Shown here: positions 1 to 8,189 of the stretch, piece by piece
Numbering within the stretch: the stretch's first letter is position 1
Layout: each line of letters begins with the position of its first letter
From: JBBQTU01 sp038213005
GTDB taxonomy: Bacteria > Planctomycetota > Phycisphaerae > Tepidisphaerales > Tepidisphaeraceae
DNA length: 16,522 bases
Direction: 5' to 3'
Assembly: GCA_038213005.1 (NCBI GenBank)
Contig: JBBQTU010000072.1
Location: 1-16,522 of the forward strand
Position numbers and translations under genes: made by a program
Notes under the pieces: model-generated
Told to the model about the DNA's origin: nothing
What the model saw: the letters and a program-made list of their open reading frames with translations, nothing else
Databases searched by the model: none

Positions 1-2322
1 CGGGCCGGCGGCGATCCGAGGAAGATCAACCCCTTGGTGCCGGTGGATCTGGTGATCGACCACTCGGTGCAGGTAGACTATTTCGGAGCCCCCGATGCGC
101 TGGACAAGAACGTCGAGCGGGAGTTTGAGCGGAATCGCGAGCGATATGAGTTCCTGAAGTGGGGGCAGAAGGCATTCGATAATTTCCGGGTCGTCCCCCC
201 CGCCACCGGCATCTGTCACCAGGTGAACCTCGAATACCTCGGACAGGTGGTGGTCGCTCGCGATGGCGTGGCGATGCCGGATTCGCTGGTGGGCATCGAC
301 AGCTATACGATGATGATCAACGGACTGGGGATAGTGGGCTGGGGCGTAGGCGGGATCGAAGCCGAGGCTTGCATGCTCGGGCAGCCGATCTACATGCTGG
401 CGCCACAGGTGGTGGGCTTCCGCCTCAGCGGAGCACTGCCCGAAGGCGCGACGGCAACGGACCTGGTACTGACGATCACGCAGATTCTGCGCAAGCATGG
501 GGTGGTCGAGAAATTCGTTGAATTCTTCGGAGACGGGCTGGATAGCATGAGCGTCGCCGACCGCGCGACGCTGGCCAACATGGCGCCGGAATATGGGGCG
601 ACGATCGGGTTCTTCCCTGTGGATCAGCAGACCATCACGTATCTGAAACTGACCGGCCGGAGTGCGGCCCAGGTCGACATGGTCGAGCGATACTGCAAGG
701 AGCAGGGACTGTGGCGGCAGAACAACGCGCATCCTGTTTTCAGCCAGACGCTGGAACTGGATCTCTCGACGATCCAGCCTTGCCTGGCCGGGCCGAAGCG
801 GCCACAGGATCGCGTGACCTTGTCACAGGTGGCGCGCAGCCTGGACTCGGCGATGGAGTCTTTCAAGAAAGCGCCGGCCAAGAAGAACAATGGACGTGAA
901 TTGGCCAACGGCAGCGTCGTGATCGCCGCCATCACCAGTTGCACCAATACGAGCAACCCCAGCGTGATGCTGGCGGCCGGCCTGGTGGCGAAGAAGGCGG
1001 TGGCCAGGGGGCTGAGGGTGCCGGCGTTCGTGAAGACGAGCCTGTCGCCAGGCAGCCGGGTGGTGACCGAATACCTGAACAAATCGGGTCTGACCCCTTT
1101 CCTGGATCAACTGGGGTTCAACAACACCGGCTACGGATGCATGACCTGCATCGGCAATTCCGGCCCGCTGCCGGACGCGGTCGCCAAGGCGGTTGAGAAG
1201 GATGATATGGTGGTGGCGTCGGTACTGTCGGGCAACCGGAATTTCGAGGGGCGCGTCAATGCCCTCGTGAAGGCGAACTACCTGGCCAGCCCGCCGCTGG
1301 TGGTGGCTTATGCGCTTGCAGGCACGGTGACGATCAACCTGGACGCCGACCCGATCGGGACAGGGAGCGACGGTGAGCCCGTGTATCTGAAAGACATCTG
1401 GCCTACGCAGAAGGAAGTTAGCGCGGCGGTGGCGCAGGCGGTGACGGCCGAACAGTTCCAGCGTCTGTACGCGGATGTGGCGCAGGCGAATCCGCATTGG
1501 AACGCAATCGAGGTGGGCGGCGACGATCTGTTCCATTGGGACGAGAAGAGCACCTATATCCAGGAACCGCCGTTCTTCGCGACATTGCGGAAGGACAAGG
1601 CGGTGCTGGCGCCGATCCACGCCGCCAGGGCGCTGATCATGGTGCAGGATTCCGTGACGACCGACCACATCTCGCCCGCGGGCTCGATCAAGAAGGACTC
1701 GCCGGCCGGCAAGTTCCTCATGGATAGTGGCGTGTCGCCCGCGGATTTCAACCAGTACGGCGCGCGTCGCGGCAACGATCGCGTCATGACGCGCGGCACG
1801 TTTGCGAACATCCGCCTGCGGAATCTGCTGGCTCCTGGAACCGAGGGTGGCGTCACTAAATATCTGCCAACCGGCGAAGTGACCAGCGTGTACGAGGCAT
1901 CAGTGAAGTACAAGGCCAGCGGCACGCCGCTGATCGTCTTGGCGGGCAAGGACTACGGCATGGGTTCCAGCCGCGACTGGGCGGCCAAGGGCGTCTACCT
2001 CCTGGGCGTGAAGGCCGTCATCGCCGAAAGCTTTGAGCGCATCCATCGCTCCAACCTGGTGGGGATGGGCGTGCTGCCGCTGCAGTTCAAGGCGGGCCAG
2101 ACGCGGACGACGCTGGGCCTCAGCGGCGAGGAGACCTTCGCGATTGATGTTAACGACTCGCTGAGCCCCAAGCAGGAGATCGCCGTCAAGGCTATCGATG
2201 CCGCAGGCGGAGTGAAGCAGTTCACCGTCGTCTGCCGGATCGATACACCTGTTGAGGTGGATTACTACCGCAACGGCGGGATCCTGCACACCGTGCTGAA
2301 AAGCCTGCTGGCAGGCAAGTAG
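1..2322 (+). CDS. acnA: Aconitate hydratase AcnA (5'-truncated by window edge)
   Basis: Cytosolic [4Fe-4S] enzyme that interconverts citrate and isocitrate via cis-aconitate (TCA/glyoxylate cycles). The frame is open from base 1, which encodes RAGGDPRKINPLVPVDLVID, so the ATG at 34 is internal. About 120 N-terminal residues are missing compared with the usual ~890-900 aa. The three cluster cysteines are visible at codons 940 (SCTNTSN), 1138 and 1147 (CMTC). The substrate-binding stretch RGNDRVMTRGTFANIRLRN lies near 1768-1824. The C-terminal swivelling domain carries GMGSSRDWAAKG near 1957-1992. The overall pattern (GVGGIEAEACMLGQP, then GFFPVDQQT) is that of the AcnA/IRP subfamily, not AcnB. 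The gene is closed by a strong hairpin terminator and seems unrelated in function to the hydrogenase locus downstream. Confidence 0.96.
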   Translation, partial: RAGGDPRKINPLVPVDLVIDHSVQVDYFGAPDALDKNVEREFERNRERYEFLKWGQKAFDNFRVVPPATGICHQVNLEYLGQVVVARDGVAMPDSLVGIDSYTMMINGLGIVGWGVGGIEAEACMLGQPIYMLAPQVVGFRLSGALPEGATATDLVLTITQILRKHGVVEKFVEFFGDGLDSMSVADRATLANMAPEYGATIGFFPVDQQTITYLKLTGRSAAQVDMVERYCKEQGLWRQNNAHPVFSQTLELDLSTIQPCLAGPKRPQDRVTLSQVARSLDSAMESFKKAPAKKNNGRELANGSVVIAAITSCTNTSNPSVMLAAGLVAKKAVARGLRVPAFVKTSLSPGSRVVTEYLNKSGLTPFLDQLGFNNTGYGCMTCIGNSGPLPDAVAKAVEKDDMVVASVLSGNRNFEGRVNALVKANYLASPPLVVAYALAGTVTINLDADPIGTGSDGEPVYLKDIWPTQKEVSAAVAQAVTAEQFQRLYADVAQANPHWNAIEVGGDDLFHWDEKSTYIQEPPFFATLRKDKAVLAPIHAARALIMVQDSVTTDHISPAGSIKKDSPAGKFLMDSGVSPADFNQYGARRGNDRVMTRGTFANIRLRNLLAPGTEGGVTKYLPTGEVTSVYEASVKYKASGTPLIVLAGKDYGMGSSRDWAAKGVYLLGVKAVIAESFERIHRSNLVGMGVLPLQFKAGQTRTTLGLSGEETFAIDVNDSLSPKQEIAVKAIDAAGGVKQFTVVCRIDTPVEVDYYRNGGILHTVLKSLLAGK

Positions 2323-2360
2323 CGATCCATCGCGAGATATCTCAGAGATCCATCAAACAG

Positions 2361-2398
2361 CGCCGCCTCGCAAGTCATTGCGAGGCGGCGTGGCTTTT
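2361..2398 (+). terminator. Rho-independent terminator after acnA
   Basis: Perfect 13-bp stem (2361-2373 with 2378-2390), GTCA loop, then TGGCTTTTCG. It lies 38 nt after the acnA stop and is the strongest terminator shape in the window together with the one after hoxH. It also lies downstream of the minus-strand 3D gene, so it could act on that side as well. Confidence 0.85.
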
Positions 2399-2468
2399 CG
2401 TAGTGCATCGCCGGATAGTTTCCATCGACACGCCTTATCGTGTCAATGCCTCGGTGTGATTGAAGCGG

Positions 2469-2975
2469 TCAATCCGCGCGGTCGACCCGGACGCGGAGCA
2501 TCTTGCGACCCCACTCCTCGGCCGTCGCGTGGCTGCGGAAAAAGACGTCCAGATGATGGCCATTGATCGCGCCGCCGGTGTCGATCACCGGAACCGGCTT
2601 ACCATCGTGATACCCCGGAACGCTGACACGCGTTCCAAAAGGCAGGACATCCGTGTCGGCCGCGACAAAACGTCCTCCATTGTGACGCACTGACTTCCCG
2701 CTCGCGGTCACGCCATTGGCTCGCCGCCCGCAGCAGACCTTGCAGGGACAGTAAGCTGTAACTTCCATCCAGATGTATTGCGGAGAGGCTTGGTGAGCGT
2801 GCTGAACAGTCGCTACAGTGCCATGGACGGGAGGCTCGACGGGAGCAGGAGCCGCGATGGCGTCGGGCCCAACACCCACGAACATCGCCCCGCCGACAAC
2901 GGCAATCGCTGCGGCAACGAACAGACGCCCCCTCCAGTGCGAGAGAAAACGGTCGCGCAGGCTCATCTGTCGCAT
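2469..2975 (-). CDS. 3D-domain (Asp-Asp-Asp) protein with N-terminal membrane anchor or signal
   Basis: A 168-aa protein. Residues 17-36 form a hydrophobic segment after basic residues (signal peptide or anchor), followed by an Ala/Pro-rich stretch. Residues 67-166 form a 3D domain: EVTAYCPCKVCCG, NGVTASGK, then VAADTDVLPFGTRVSVPGY, VIDTGGAINGHHLDVFF and WGRK. The family's conserved aspartates correspond to D107 (or D109), D132 and D143. 3D domains share a fold with MltA-type lytic transglycosylases and usually act on peptidoglycan in the cell envelope; this member has no separate wall-binding domain. The start at 2975 is the first in frame; no good Shine-Dalgarno is seen, and an ATG three codons in (2966) is an alternative. 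It is transcribed away from hypF and no functional link to the hydrogenase is evident. Confidence 0.85.
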   Translation of the reverse strand: MRQMSLRDRFLSHWRGRLFVAAAIAVVGGAMFVGVGPDAIAAPAPVEPPVHGTVATVQHAHQASPQYIWMEVTAYCPCKVCCGRRANGVTASGKSVRHNGGRFVAADTDVLPFGTRVSVPGYHDGKPVPVIDTGGAINGHHLDVFFRSHATAEEWGRKMLRVRVDRAD

Positions 2976-3006
2976 ACGGGGTCTTTCTAGCCGTTAGAAC
3001 TGTCCA

Positions 3007-3026
3007 GGCTGTCCACAAAGACAGCC
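3007..3026. other. Small inverted repeat upstream of the 3D gene
   Basis: GGCTGTC and GACAGCC pair across a 6-nt loop (7-bp perfect stem). It lies in the 5' region of the minus-strand 3D gene. No T-run follows on either strand, so it is not a convincing terminator. The role is unknown. Confidence 0.4.
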
Positions 3027-3211
3027 CGTCCTCACCCGATTTCTCCTTAAATCAGGTGGATTCTGGAGATAGCTTCCCCTGTTAAGTGGATAGCCACTCG
3101 GGAAAGCCCATCACAACAACTTTTGAACAACCGGAACAAGCAAGAAAATGAAGCACCGCAGTTTACGGCAGAGAGTGCTCCACTTCAACACAAAAATCAC
3201 CGCTCGTCCCC

Positions 3212-3233
3212 TTGTTGACCCCTCTGTCAACAA
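3212..3233. promoter_or_regulatory. Candidate operator: perfect 8-6-8 palindrome before hypF
   Basis: TTGTTGAC-N6-GTCAACAA is a perfect inverted repeat 30 nt upstream of the hypF start. It overlaps the putative -35 box and spacer, where a repressor site is common. The arms recall redox-regulator sites (Rex TTGTKAA arms, FNR-type TTGA), but the centre spacing does not match either class, so no regulator is assigned. Confidence 0.45.
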
Positions 3234-3244
3234 TACGTTAGACT
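3215..3244 (+). promoter_or_regulatory. Putative sigma70-type promoter of the hyp operon
   Basis: TTGACC (3215-3220; 5 of 6 to consensus) and TAGACT (3239-3244; 4 of 6) are separated by 18 bp. Transcription would start near 3251, giving a leader of about 13 nt with TAGGAGA at 3254-3260 as ribosome binding site for the GTG at 3264. The call rests on visual matching only. Confidence 0.4.
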
Positions 3245-3263
3245 ATCGACCGTTAGGAGAATT

Positions 3264-5756
3264 GTGACGCGTGCGCCAAAACCATCTCCTGTAACGACCC
3301 GCCTTCGCTGGCACATCCGTGGCCAGGTACAAGGCGTTGGGTTCCGACCCTTCATCATGCGATTGGCGTGCCAAAGCGGGATCAGCGGATTTGTCCGCAA
3401 CGAGTCATCCTCTGTTGTCATCGAAGCGCAAGGACCCGAGACCGCCGTCAATGCCTTCTGGGACCAGTTGATAACGTCGGCTCCGGCGGCCGCTCGCATC
3501 GAGCATGTCCAGCGCGACCTGGTGCCATGCCATGCCAATGAAGTCGGCTTTGAGATCGCCAAAAGCCTGGTGGATCAGGAGCACCGGGCCGTGGTCACCA
3601 CGGACCTCGCAGTCTGCCAGGACTGTCTCGACGAGATGCGGACGCCTGCTGACCAGCGTTTCGGCTACGGCTTAATCAACTGCACCAACTGCGGCCCGAG
3701 GTTCTCGATCATCCAGCGCGTGCCATACGATCGCGCTAATACAACGATGTCGCACTTCGGACTCTGTGAAAAATGTCACCAGCAGTACCTCAGCCCGGCC
3801 GACCGGCGCTTCCATGCCCAGCCGGTTGCCTGCCCGAAATGCGGCCCCCAGGTGTCGATCCTCGAGCTTGAGTCCGGCACCGTGGATGCAGACCGGCCGA
3901 TCGAGCGGGCGGCCGAACTGCTGGTGTCCGGCAAGATCGTTGCCATCAAGGGAATCGGCGGATTTCATCTGGCCGTCCGTGCCGATGATGCTGGCGCAGT
4001 GAAGTTGCTCCGCAGTCGCAAGAGACGAGATGCCAAGCCGCTGGCGCTGATGTGCGCCAATCTAGATGTGGCGAAGGAACTGGTTGAGCTGAGCGATCAG
4101 GCCATCGCGGAACTGACCTCGTCGGCCGCCCCAATCATCCTTGCCAAGTTAAAGTCCATCGCGATGCCGCTTCACCCCGACGCGGCGGCGCAGCGAACCT
4201 GGATGCACCGTGGCGTCGCAGCAGACGTCGCCTGGGGCACTGATCGGCTGGGTGTGATGCTTCCCTACACTCCGATTCAGCATCTGCTGTTTGCGCAGCT
4301 CAATCAACAATCAACAATCAACACCCTGGTGATGACCAGCGCTAACATCAGCGACGAGCCACTCGTGAAAGACAACCAGGAGGCCGAGCAGCGACTGGCC
4401 GGACTTACCGACGCCATTCTCTGGCACGACCGTGATATCCAGCGCTGTGTTGATGATTCGATTCTCCTGGACATGGGCGATGGGCAGTCACCCCTGCCGA
4501 TCCGCCGCGCCAGGGGGTATGTGCCACAGGTCATCCGTCTTTCGCGGATCCCTGGAGCGGCCGGGGCGTTGCTGACTTCCGCGCCCGGGCTCTGCGTCGG
4601 CGGTGAACTCAAGAGCACCGTCGCGATCGTCCGCAATGATGAAGTCATCGTCGCCCAACATCTGGGTGATCTGAAGCATGTGCTCGCATTCGACTACTTC
4701 CGCAAGTCGATCGATGACATGTGCCGGCTGTTTGAGGTCAGGCCGCAATGGATCGCGCATGACCTGCATCCGGCCTATCTCAGCACCCAGCACGCGCAGG
4801 TACTGGCCGAGCAATGGAACGTCCCGCTGATCCCGGTGCAGCATCATCATGCCCACGCTGCGGCCGTGCTGGCCGAGCACGGCGTAACGGATGCGGCACT
4901 GGCCGTGGTCTGCGACGGCGTTGGCTACGGCGCCGATGGCACCATCTGGGGCGGCGAACTGCTCGACATCCGGCCAGGCGAAGAAGAAGACTGCCTAAGA
5001 CTCGGCCACCTGCGGCCAATGTTGTTGCCTGGCGGTGATGCGGCAGCTCGCGATGCGCGACGATGCGCCGCAGGCCTGTTATGGATGGCGACGCACACCG
5101 CTGATGACAGAACTCCGGCCAAAGATTGTGAAGCATTTCACCAGCAGCTAGATCTACTGTTCCCCGACCGGTTCGAGCGAGACATGCTCCTGGCGATGCT
5201 TCAGTCCAAAGCCGGGTGTATCGCCAGTTCGGCCGCTGGCAGGATTTTCGACGGCGTCGCCGCCCTGCTCGGCATCTGTATGCATAACGATTATGAGGCT
5301 CAGGCGCCGATGGCTTTGGAGGCGGCCGCCGACGGTGTCATCCCGCGATGCCCTGTGGCGGCCGAACAGATGATCACCGGCAATCTGGGCTCCCTGGTCA
5401 TCGACTTAAGCCCCCTCGTGCTGGAACTGGTCCGTACGATGTCGGGCGGCCATTCGCCGCAGCAGTTAGCAGCCGATTTCCACGAGGGCTTCGCTCAGGC
5501 GTGGGCCGCCGCTGTCCGGCAAGCCGCGAATCAGACGGGGCGACGAATTGTCGGCCTTTCAGGCGGCGTCTTCTGTAATGCCCTGCTCACCCGACGGCTC
5601 ACCGAACTGCTGAGTGATGCAGGTCTGACCGTCCTGCGACATCAGCAGGTGCCGCCCAATGACGGCGGAATTTCCTTCGGGCAGGCCGCAGTGGCCCGAG
5701 GAAAGATCGACGCGCGAAGCATGAAACTCCAAGCACTGACCATGGGAGAACACTGA
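3264..5756 (+). CDS. hypF: Carbamoyltransferase HypF, [NiFe] hydrogenase maturation
   Basis: An 830-aa cytosolic enzyme that transfers the carbamoyl group of carbamoyl phosphate to the C-terminal cysteine of HypE, the first step towards the CN ligands of the NiFe site. Domains in order: acylphosphatase-like (about 13-100, with GQVQGVGFRPF); a zinc-finger region with four CXXC pairs (C118/121, C140/143, C168/171, C190/193); YrdC-like (about 205-400, KGIGGFHLAVRA to VMTSANISDEP); and a Kae1-like carbamoyltransferase with HHHAH at 527-531 and GLSGGVFCN near the C-terminus. The start is GTG at 3264, preceded by AGGAGA. The protein is longer than the roughly 750 aa of E. coli HypF. Part of the excess lies in the YrdC-like domain, including a three-copy heptanucleotide repeat coding for residues 346-353. 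It is the first gene of hypFCDE. Confidence 0.97.
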   Translation: MTRAPKPSPVTTRLRWHIRGQVQGVGFRPFIMRLACQSGISGFVRNESSSVVIEAQGPETAVNAFWDQLITSAPAAARIEHVQRDLVPCHANEVGFEIAKSLVDQEHRAVVTTDLAVCQDCLDEMRTPADQRFGYGLINCTNCGPRFSIIQRVPYDRANTTMSHFGLCEKCHQQYLSPADRRFHAQPVACPKCGPQVSILELESGTVDADRPIERAAELLVSGKIVAIKGIGGFHLAVRADDAGAVKLLRSRKRRDAKPLALMCANLDVAKELVELSDQAIAELTSSAAPIILAKLKSIAMPLHPDAAAQRTWMHRGVAADVAWGTDRLGVMLPYTPIQHLLFAQLNQQSTINTLVMTSANISDEPLVKDNQEAEQRLAGLTDAILWHDRDIQRCVDDSILLDMGDGQSPLPIRRARGYVPQVIRLSRIPGAAGALLTSAPGLCVGGELKSTVAIVRNDEVIVAQHLGDLKHVLAFDYFRKSIDDMCRLFEVRPQWIAHDLHPAYLSTQHAQVLAEQWNVPLIPVQHHHAHAAAVLAEHGVTDAALAVVCDGVGYGADGTIWGGELLDIRPGEEEDCLRLGHLRPMLLPGGDAAARDARRCAAGLLWMATHTADDRTPAKDCEAFHQQLDLLFPDRFERDMLLAMLQSKAGCIASSAAGRIFDGVAALLGICMHNDYEAQAPMALEAAADGVIPRCPVAAEQMITGNLGSLVIDLSPLVLELVRTMSGGHSPQQLAADFHEGFAQAWAAAVRQAANQTGRRIVGLSGGVFCNALLTRRLTELLSDAGLTVLRHQQVPPNDGGISFGQAAVARGKIDARSMKLQALTMGEH
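4301..4321 (+). repeat. Heptanucleotide tandem repeat inside hypF
   Basis: Three exact tandem copies of CAATCAA. Because 3 x 7 = 21, the frame is kept. It encodes part of LNQQSTINT between FAQ and LVMTSAN of the YrdC-like domain. It looks like a microsatellite tolerated in a surface loop. Confidence 0.85.
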
Positions 5757-5771
5757 GCGGCACCTGAATCG

Positions 5772-5806
5772 TTTCGTATTTCGTATTTCGGATTTCGGCT
5801 TTGAGG
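5772..5806 (+). repeat. Heptanucleotide repeat tract in the hypF-hypC gap
   Basis: Consecutive 7-bp units TTTCGTA, TTTCGTA, TTTCGGA, TTTCGGC, then the diverged TTTGAGG. The GAGG of the last unit lies 7 nt before the hypC ATG and is the hypC ribosome binding site. The tract fills most of the 57-nt gap between hypF and hypC. Confidence 0.8.
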
Positions 5807-5813
5807 TAAGAAT

Positions 5814-6029
5814 ATGTGTCTGGCAGTGCCTGGAAAAGTAATTCGCAAAGTTGGCGACGACGCCGACGTCGACCTTCAGGGCAACCAGCTCCGTGTCAGC
5901 ACGGTCCTGGTCCCGGAGGTAAAGGAAGGCGACTGGGTGCTGATCCACGCCGGGTTTGCGATCCAGACGCTGGATGAAGAATCGGCGAGAGAGACGTTTG
6001 CCTTGCTGAGCGAGCTTGAAACGACATGA
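5814..6029 (+). CDS. hypC: Hydrogenase assembly chaperone HypC
   Basis: A 71-aa cytosolic chaperone that, together with HypD, carries the Fe(CN)2CO unit and hands it to the hydrogenase large-subunit precursor. It begins MCLAVPGKV, the family signature; the cysteine exposed after Met removal (C2) is the iron-binding and HypD-binding residue. The beta-barrel core ends with KEGDWVLIHAGFAIQTLDEE, typical of HypC/HybG, and the length is normal. The ribosome binding site GAGG (5803-5806) comes from the end of a heptanucleotide repeat. Its stop overlaps the hypD start by 4 nt (ATGA), suggesting translational coupling. The client in this window is HoxH. Confidence 0.96.
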   Translation: MCLAVPGKVIRKVGDDADVDLQGNQLRVSTVLVPEVKEGDWVLIHAGFAIQTLDEESARETFALLSELETT

Positions 6030-7138
6030 GTAGTGGCCGCACGACAATCTCCGAAGTGACCGGACGCCTTGGGGCGGCCGCGGTTCGCCTGCGCGCACCT
6101 GCCGCATTCATGGAAGTCTGCGGCACACACACCGTCTCGGCGTTCCGCTGCGGGCTGCACTCGATGCTGCCCGCGAACGTGAAACTCCTTTCCGGTCCTG
6201 GCTGCCCTGTCTGCGTCACCGCTCAGGGCGATATCGACCTGATGGTGCAGGCTGCGGAACTGCCCGGTGTGACGTTCTGCACCTACGGCGACATGCTGAA
6301 AGTTCCCGGAACCCACGGCTCCCTGGATGCCGCCCGCGGCCGCGGCGCCGATGTGAAGATCATCTACAGCACGCTCGATGCCGTGAAATGGGCGGCCGAT
6401 CACCCCAAACAGCACGTTGTGCTGGGAGCCGTAGGATTCGAGACAACCACCCCCGCCACGGCCGCCGCCATCCTTGAAGCCGACCGCCGGCGCCTCAGCA
6501 ACTTCAGCGTACTGGCATCGCACAAGGTGTTGCTGCCCGCCCTTCGCGCGTTGCTCGACGACCGGCAGATCCAGATCGCCGGCCTGCTCTGCCCCGGCCA
6601 CGCCAGCGTGATCCTGGGCAGTGAAGCATTCCGGCCATTGGTCGATGATTACGGTTTCCCCTGCGTCGTAGCGGGATTTGAGCCCGAGCAGATGCTCGCG
6701 GGAATCGCCCGCCTGACCGAGATGGTCGCGACCGGCAGGCCTGAACTGGACAACGTCTACCGACAGGTGGTCAAGCCCGAGGGCAACCCGCTGGCTCGCC
6801 GGATCATCGCCAACGTCTTCGAGCCTGCACCCGCCAACTGGCGGGCTCTTGGCGTTATCCCCGGCAGCGGCCTGGCGATCCGCCCGCAGTTCTCGCGGTT
6901 CGATGCGACGTTGCGATTTGAGTTGGTAGCCAAAGATGCCCCCGAGCCCGCCGGCTGCCGATGTGGGCAGGTCATCACCGGCCGCTGTACCCCGGCCGAC
7001 TGCGGACTGTTCGGGACACGCTGCACGCCGATGGACCCAGTCGGCCCGTGCATGGTCAGCAGCGAGGGCTCCTGCGCCGCATGGTTCAAGTATGGCCCTT
7101 CAGTAGCCGTCCAGCCGGCCCAGGAGGCGATGCGATGA
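6026..7138 (+). CDS. hypD: Fe-S scaffold HypD, Fe(CN)2CO assembly
   Basis: A 370-aa [4Fe-4S] protein on which the Fe(CN)2CO moiety of the active site is built together with HypC and HypE. Visible family motifs: FMEVCGTHT (C32), LSGPGCPVCVT (C60, C63), GFETTTPATA, LCPGHASVILG, and the C-terminal cysteine-rich cluster region CRCGQVITGRCTPADCGLFG, followed by CTPMDPVGPCMVS and EGSCAAW. The length is normal for HypD. It starts with an ATGA overlap on hypC and ends with an ATGA overlap on hypE, so hypC-D-E are tightly coupled. Confidence 0.97.
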   Translation: MSSGRTTISEVTGRLGAAAVRLRAPAAFMEVCGTHTVSAFRCGLHSMLPANVKLLSGPGCPVCVTAQGDIDLMVQAAELPGVTFCTYGDMLKVPGTHGSLDAARGRGADVKIIYSTLDAVKWAADHPKQHVVLGAVGFETTTPATAAAILEADRRRLSNFSVLASHKVLLPALRALLDDRQIQIAGLLCPGHASVILGSEAFRPLVDDYGFPCVVAGFEPEQMLAGIARLTEMVATGRPELDNVYRQVVKPEGNPLARRIIANVFEPAPANWRALGVIPGSGLAIRPQFSRFDATLRFELVAKDAPEPAGCRCGQVITGRCTPADCGLFGTRCTPMDPVGPCMVSSEGSCAAWFKYGPSVAVQPAQEAMR

Positions 7139-8148
7139 AGGCATTCGACCACATCTTGATGGCGCACGGCGGCGGCGGCCAACTGATGGATCAGTTGCTG
7201 AACGAAGTGGTGCGCGCCCGGGTCGGCAACGAGATTCTCGCCCAGGGCATGGACAGCGGCATCCTCCAGACACCAGCCGGGCGTCTGGCGATCACGCTGG
7301 ACGGCTATGTGGTGACGCCCCCCTTCTTCCCCGGCGGCGACATCGGCCGCCTTGCGATCTCCGGCACCGTCAACGACCTGGCCGTCTGCGGCGCCCGCCC
7401 GCTGGGAATCGCTCTTGGCCTGATCATGGCCGAGGGCCTGGAACGCTCCATCCTCGAACGCGTGATGGATTCGATCGCGGCCACCGCACGAGAAGCAAAT
7501 GTGAAGGTCGTCACCGGCGACACCAAGGTCGTCGGACGCGGCCAGTGCGACGGCCTCTACGTGACAACCGCCGGAATCGGCGAGGTACCGGCCGGCCTGA
7601 TACTCGGACACGCCGAGGTGCGCACCGGCGACAAGATCCTGATCAACGGCTTTATCGCCGACCATGGGCTGGCCGTGATGCTCGCCCGCGAGATGCCGCA
7701 CCTGACAACGCCGATCCGCTCCGATGCCGCACCGTTGAACGGGCTCATTGAGCAGGTTCTGGAATCGCATGCCAAGGTGCGTTTCATGCGAGACCCCACA
7801 CGTGCAGGCATCTCCGGGCTACTTGCCGACCTGGCCCGCGCCAGCCGCCGGCGGGTTGTGATCGAAGAGGAATGCCTGCCGGTCCGGCGCGAAACGCGAC
7901 ACGCCGCCGAGATGCTCGGACTGGACGTGATGGAAGTCGCCAACGAAGGCAAGGTCGTCATGGTGGTCGCCGACGAAGATGCCGGCAAGGCACTCACCGC
8001 GATGCGATCGCATCCGCTGGGAAAAGACGCCGCCATCATCGGCGAAGTGACAGACGTGACAGATGGACTGTGCGAACTGCACACGACGTCGGGTGGCCGA
8101 CGCGTGGTGCAGAAGCCACTGGGAGAACAGTTGCCCCGGATCTGCTAA
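7135..8148 (+). CDS. hypE: Carbamoyl dehydratase HypE
   Basis: A 337-aa PurM/SelD-fold ATPase. It dehydrates the thiocarbamate that HypF puts on its C-terminal cysteine to thiocyanate and passes CN to HypD/HypC. The C-terminus is LPRIC, with the required final cysteine. Other motifs: AHGGGGQLMDQL near the N-terminus, DGYVVTPPFFPGGDIG, SGTVNDLAVCGARP, and KVVTGDTKVVGRG. The frame is open further upstream, but the ATG at 7135 is chosen because it forms an ATGA overlap with the hypD stop, has GGAGG at 7123-7127, and gives the family's usual N-terminus. It is the last hyp gene here; no hypA or hypB follows. Confidence 0.97.
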   Translation: MKAFDHILMAHGGGGQLMDQLLNEVVRARVGNEILAQGMDSGILQTPAGRLAITLDGYVVTPPFFPGGDIGRLAISGTVNDLAVCGARPLGIALGLIMAEGLERSILERVMDSIAATAREANVKVVTGDTKVVGRGQCDGLYVTTAGIGEVPAGLILGHAEVRTGDKILINGFIADHGLAVMLAREMPHLTTPIRSDAAPLNGLIEQVLESHAKVRFMRDPTRAGISGLLADLARASRRRVVIEEECLPVRRETRHAAEMLGLDVMEVANEGKVVMVVADEDAGKALTAMRSHPLGKDAAIIGEVTDVTDGLCELHTTSGGRRVVQKPLGEQLPRIC

Positions 8149-8189
8149 TCACAGGGTACAGGCAAGGAAAGGAGCCAGGGAAGGCGAGA

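Noticed and set aside
823..1668. Long minus-strand open frame inside acnA
   Set aside because: It lies wholly antisense to a certain aconitase gene, gives a His/Arg-rich low-complexity translation and has no family match. It is a GC-rich shadow.
2427..2444. GACACG-N6-CGTGTC inverted repeat as terminator of the 3D gene
   Set aside because: The stem is only 6 bp and no T-run follows on the minus strand; too weak to call.
2999..3040. 13-codon GTG-initiated leader on the minus strand before the 3D gene, preceded by AAGGAG
   Set aside because: It is short, GTG-started and ends well before the 3D start. It has no terminator or coupling, so chance is the simplest explanation.
6961..7134. Extended N-terminus for hypE
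   Set aside because: The extra residues are the out-of-frame reading of the cysteine-rich end of hypD. The family start is the ATG at 7135.
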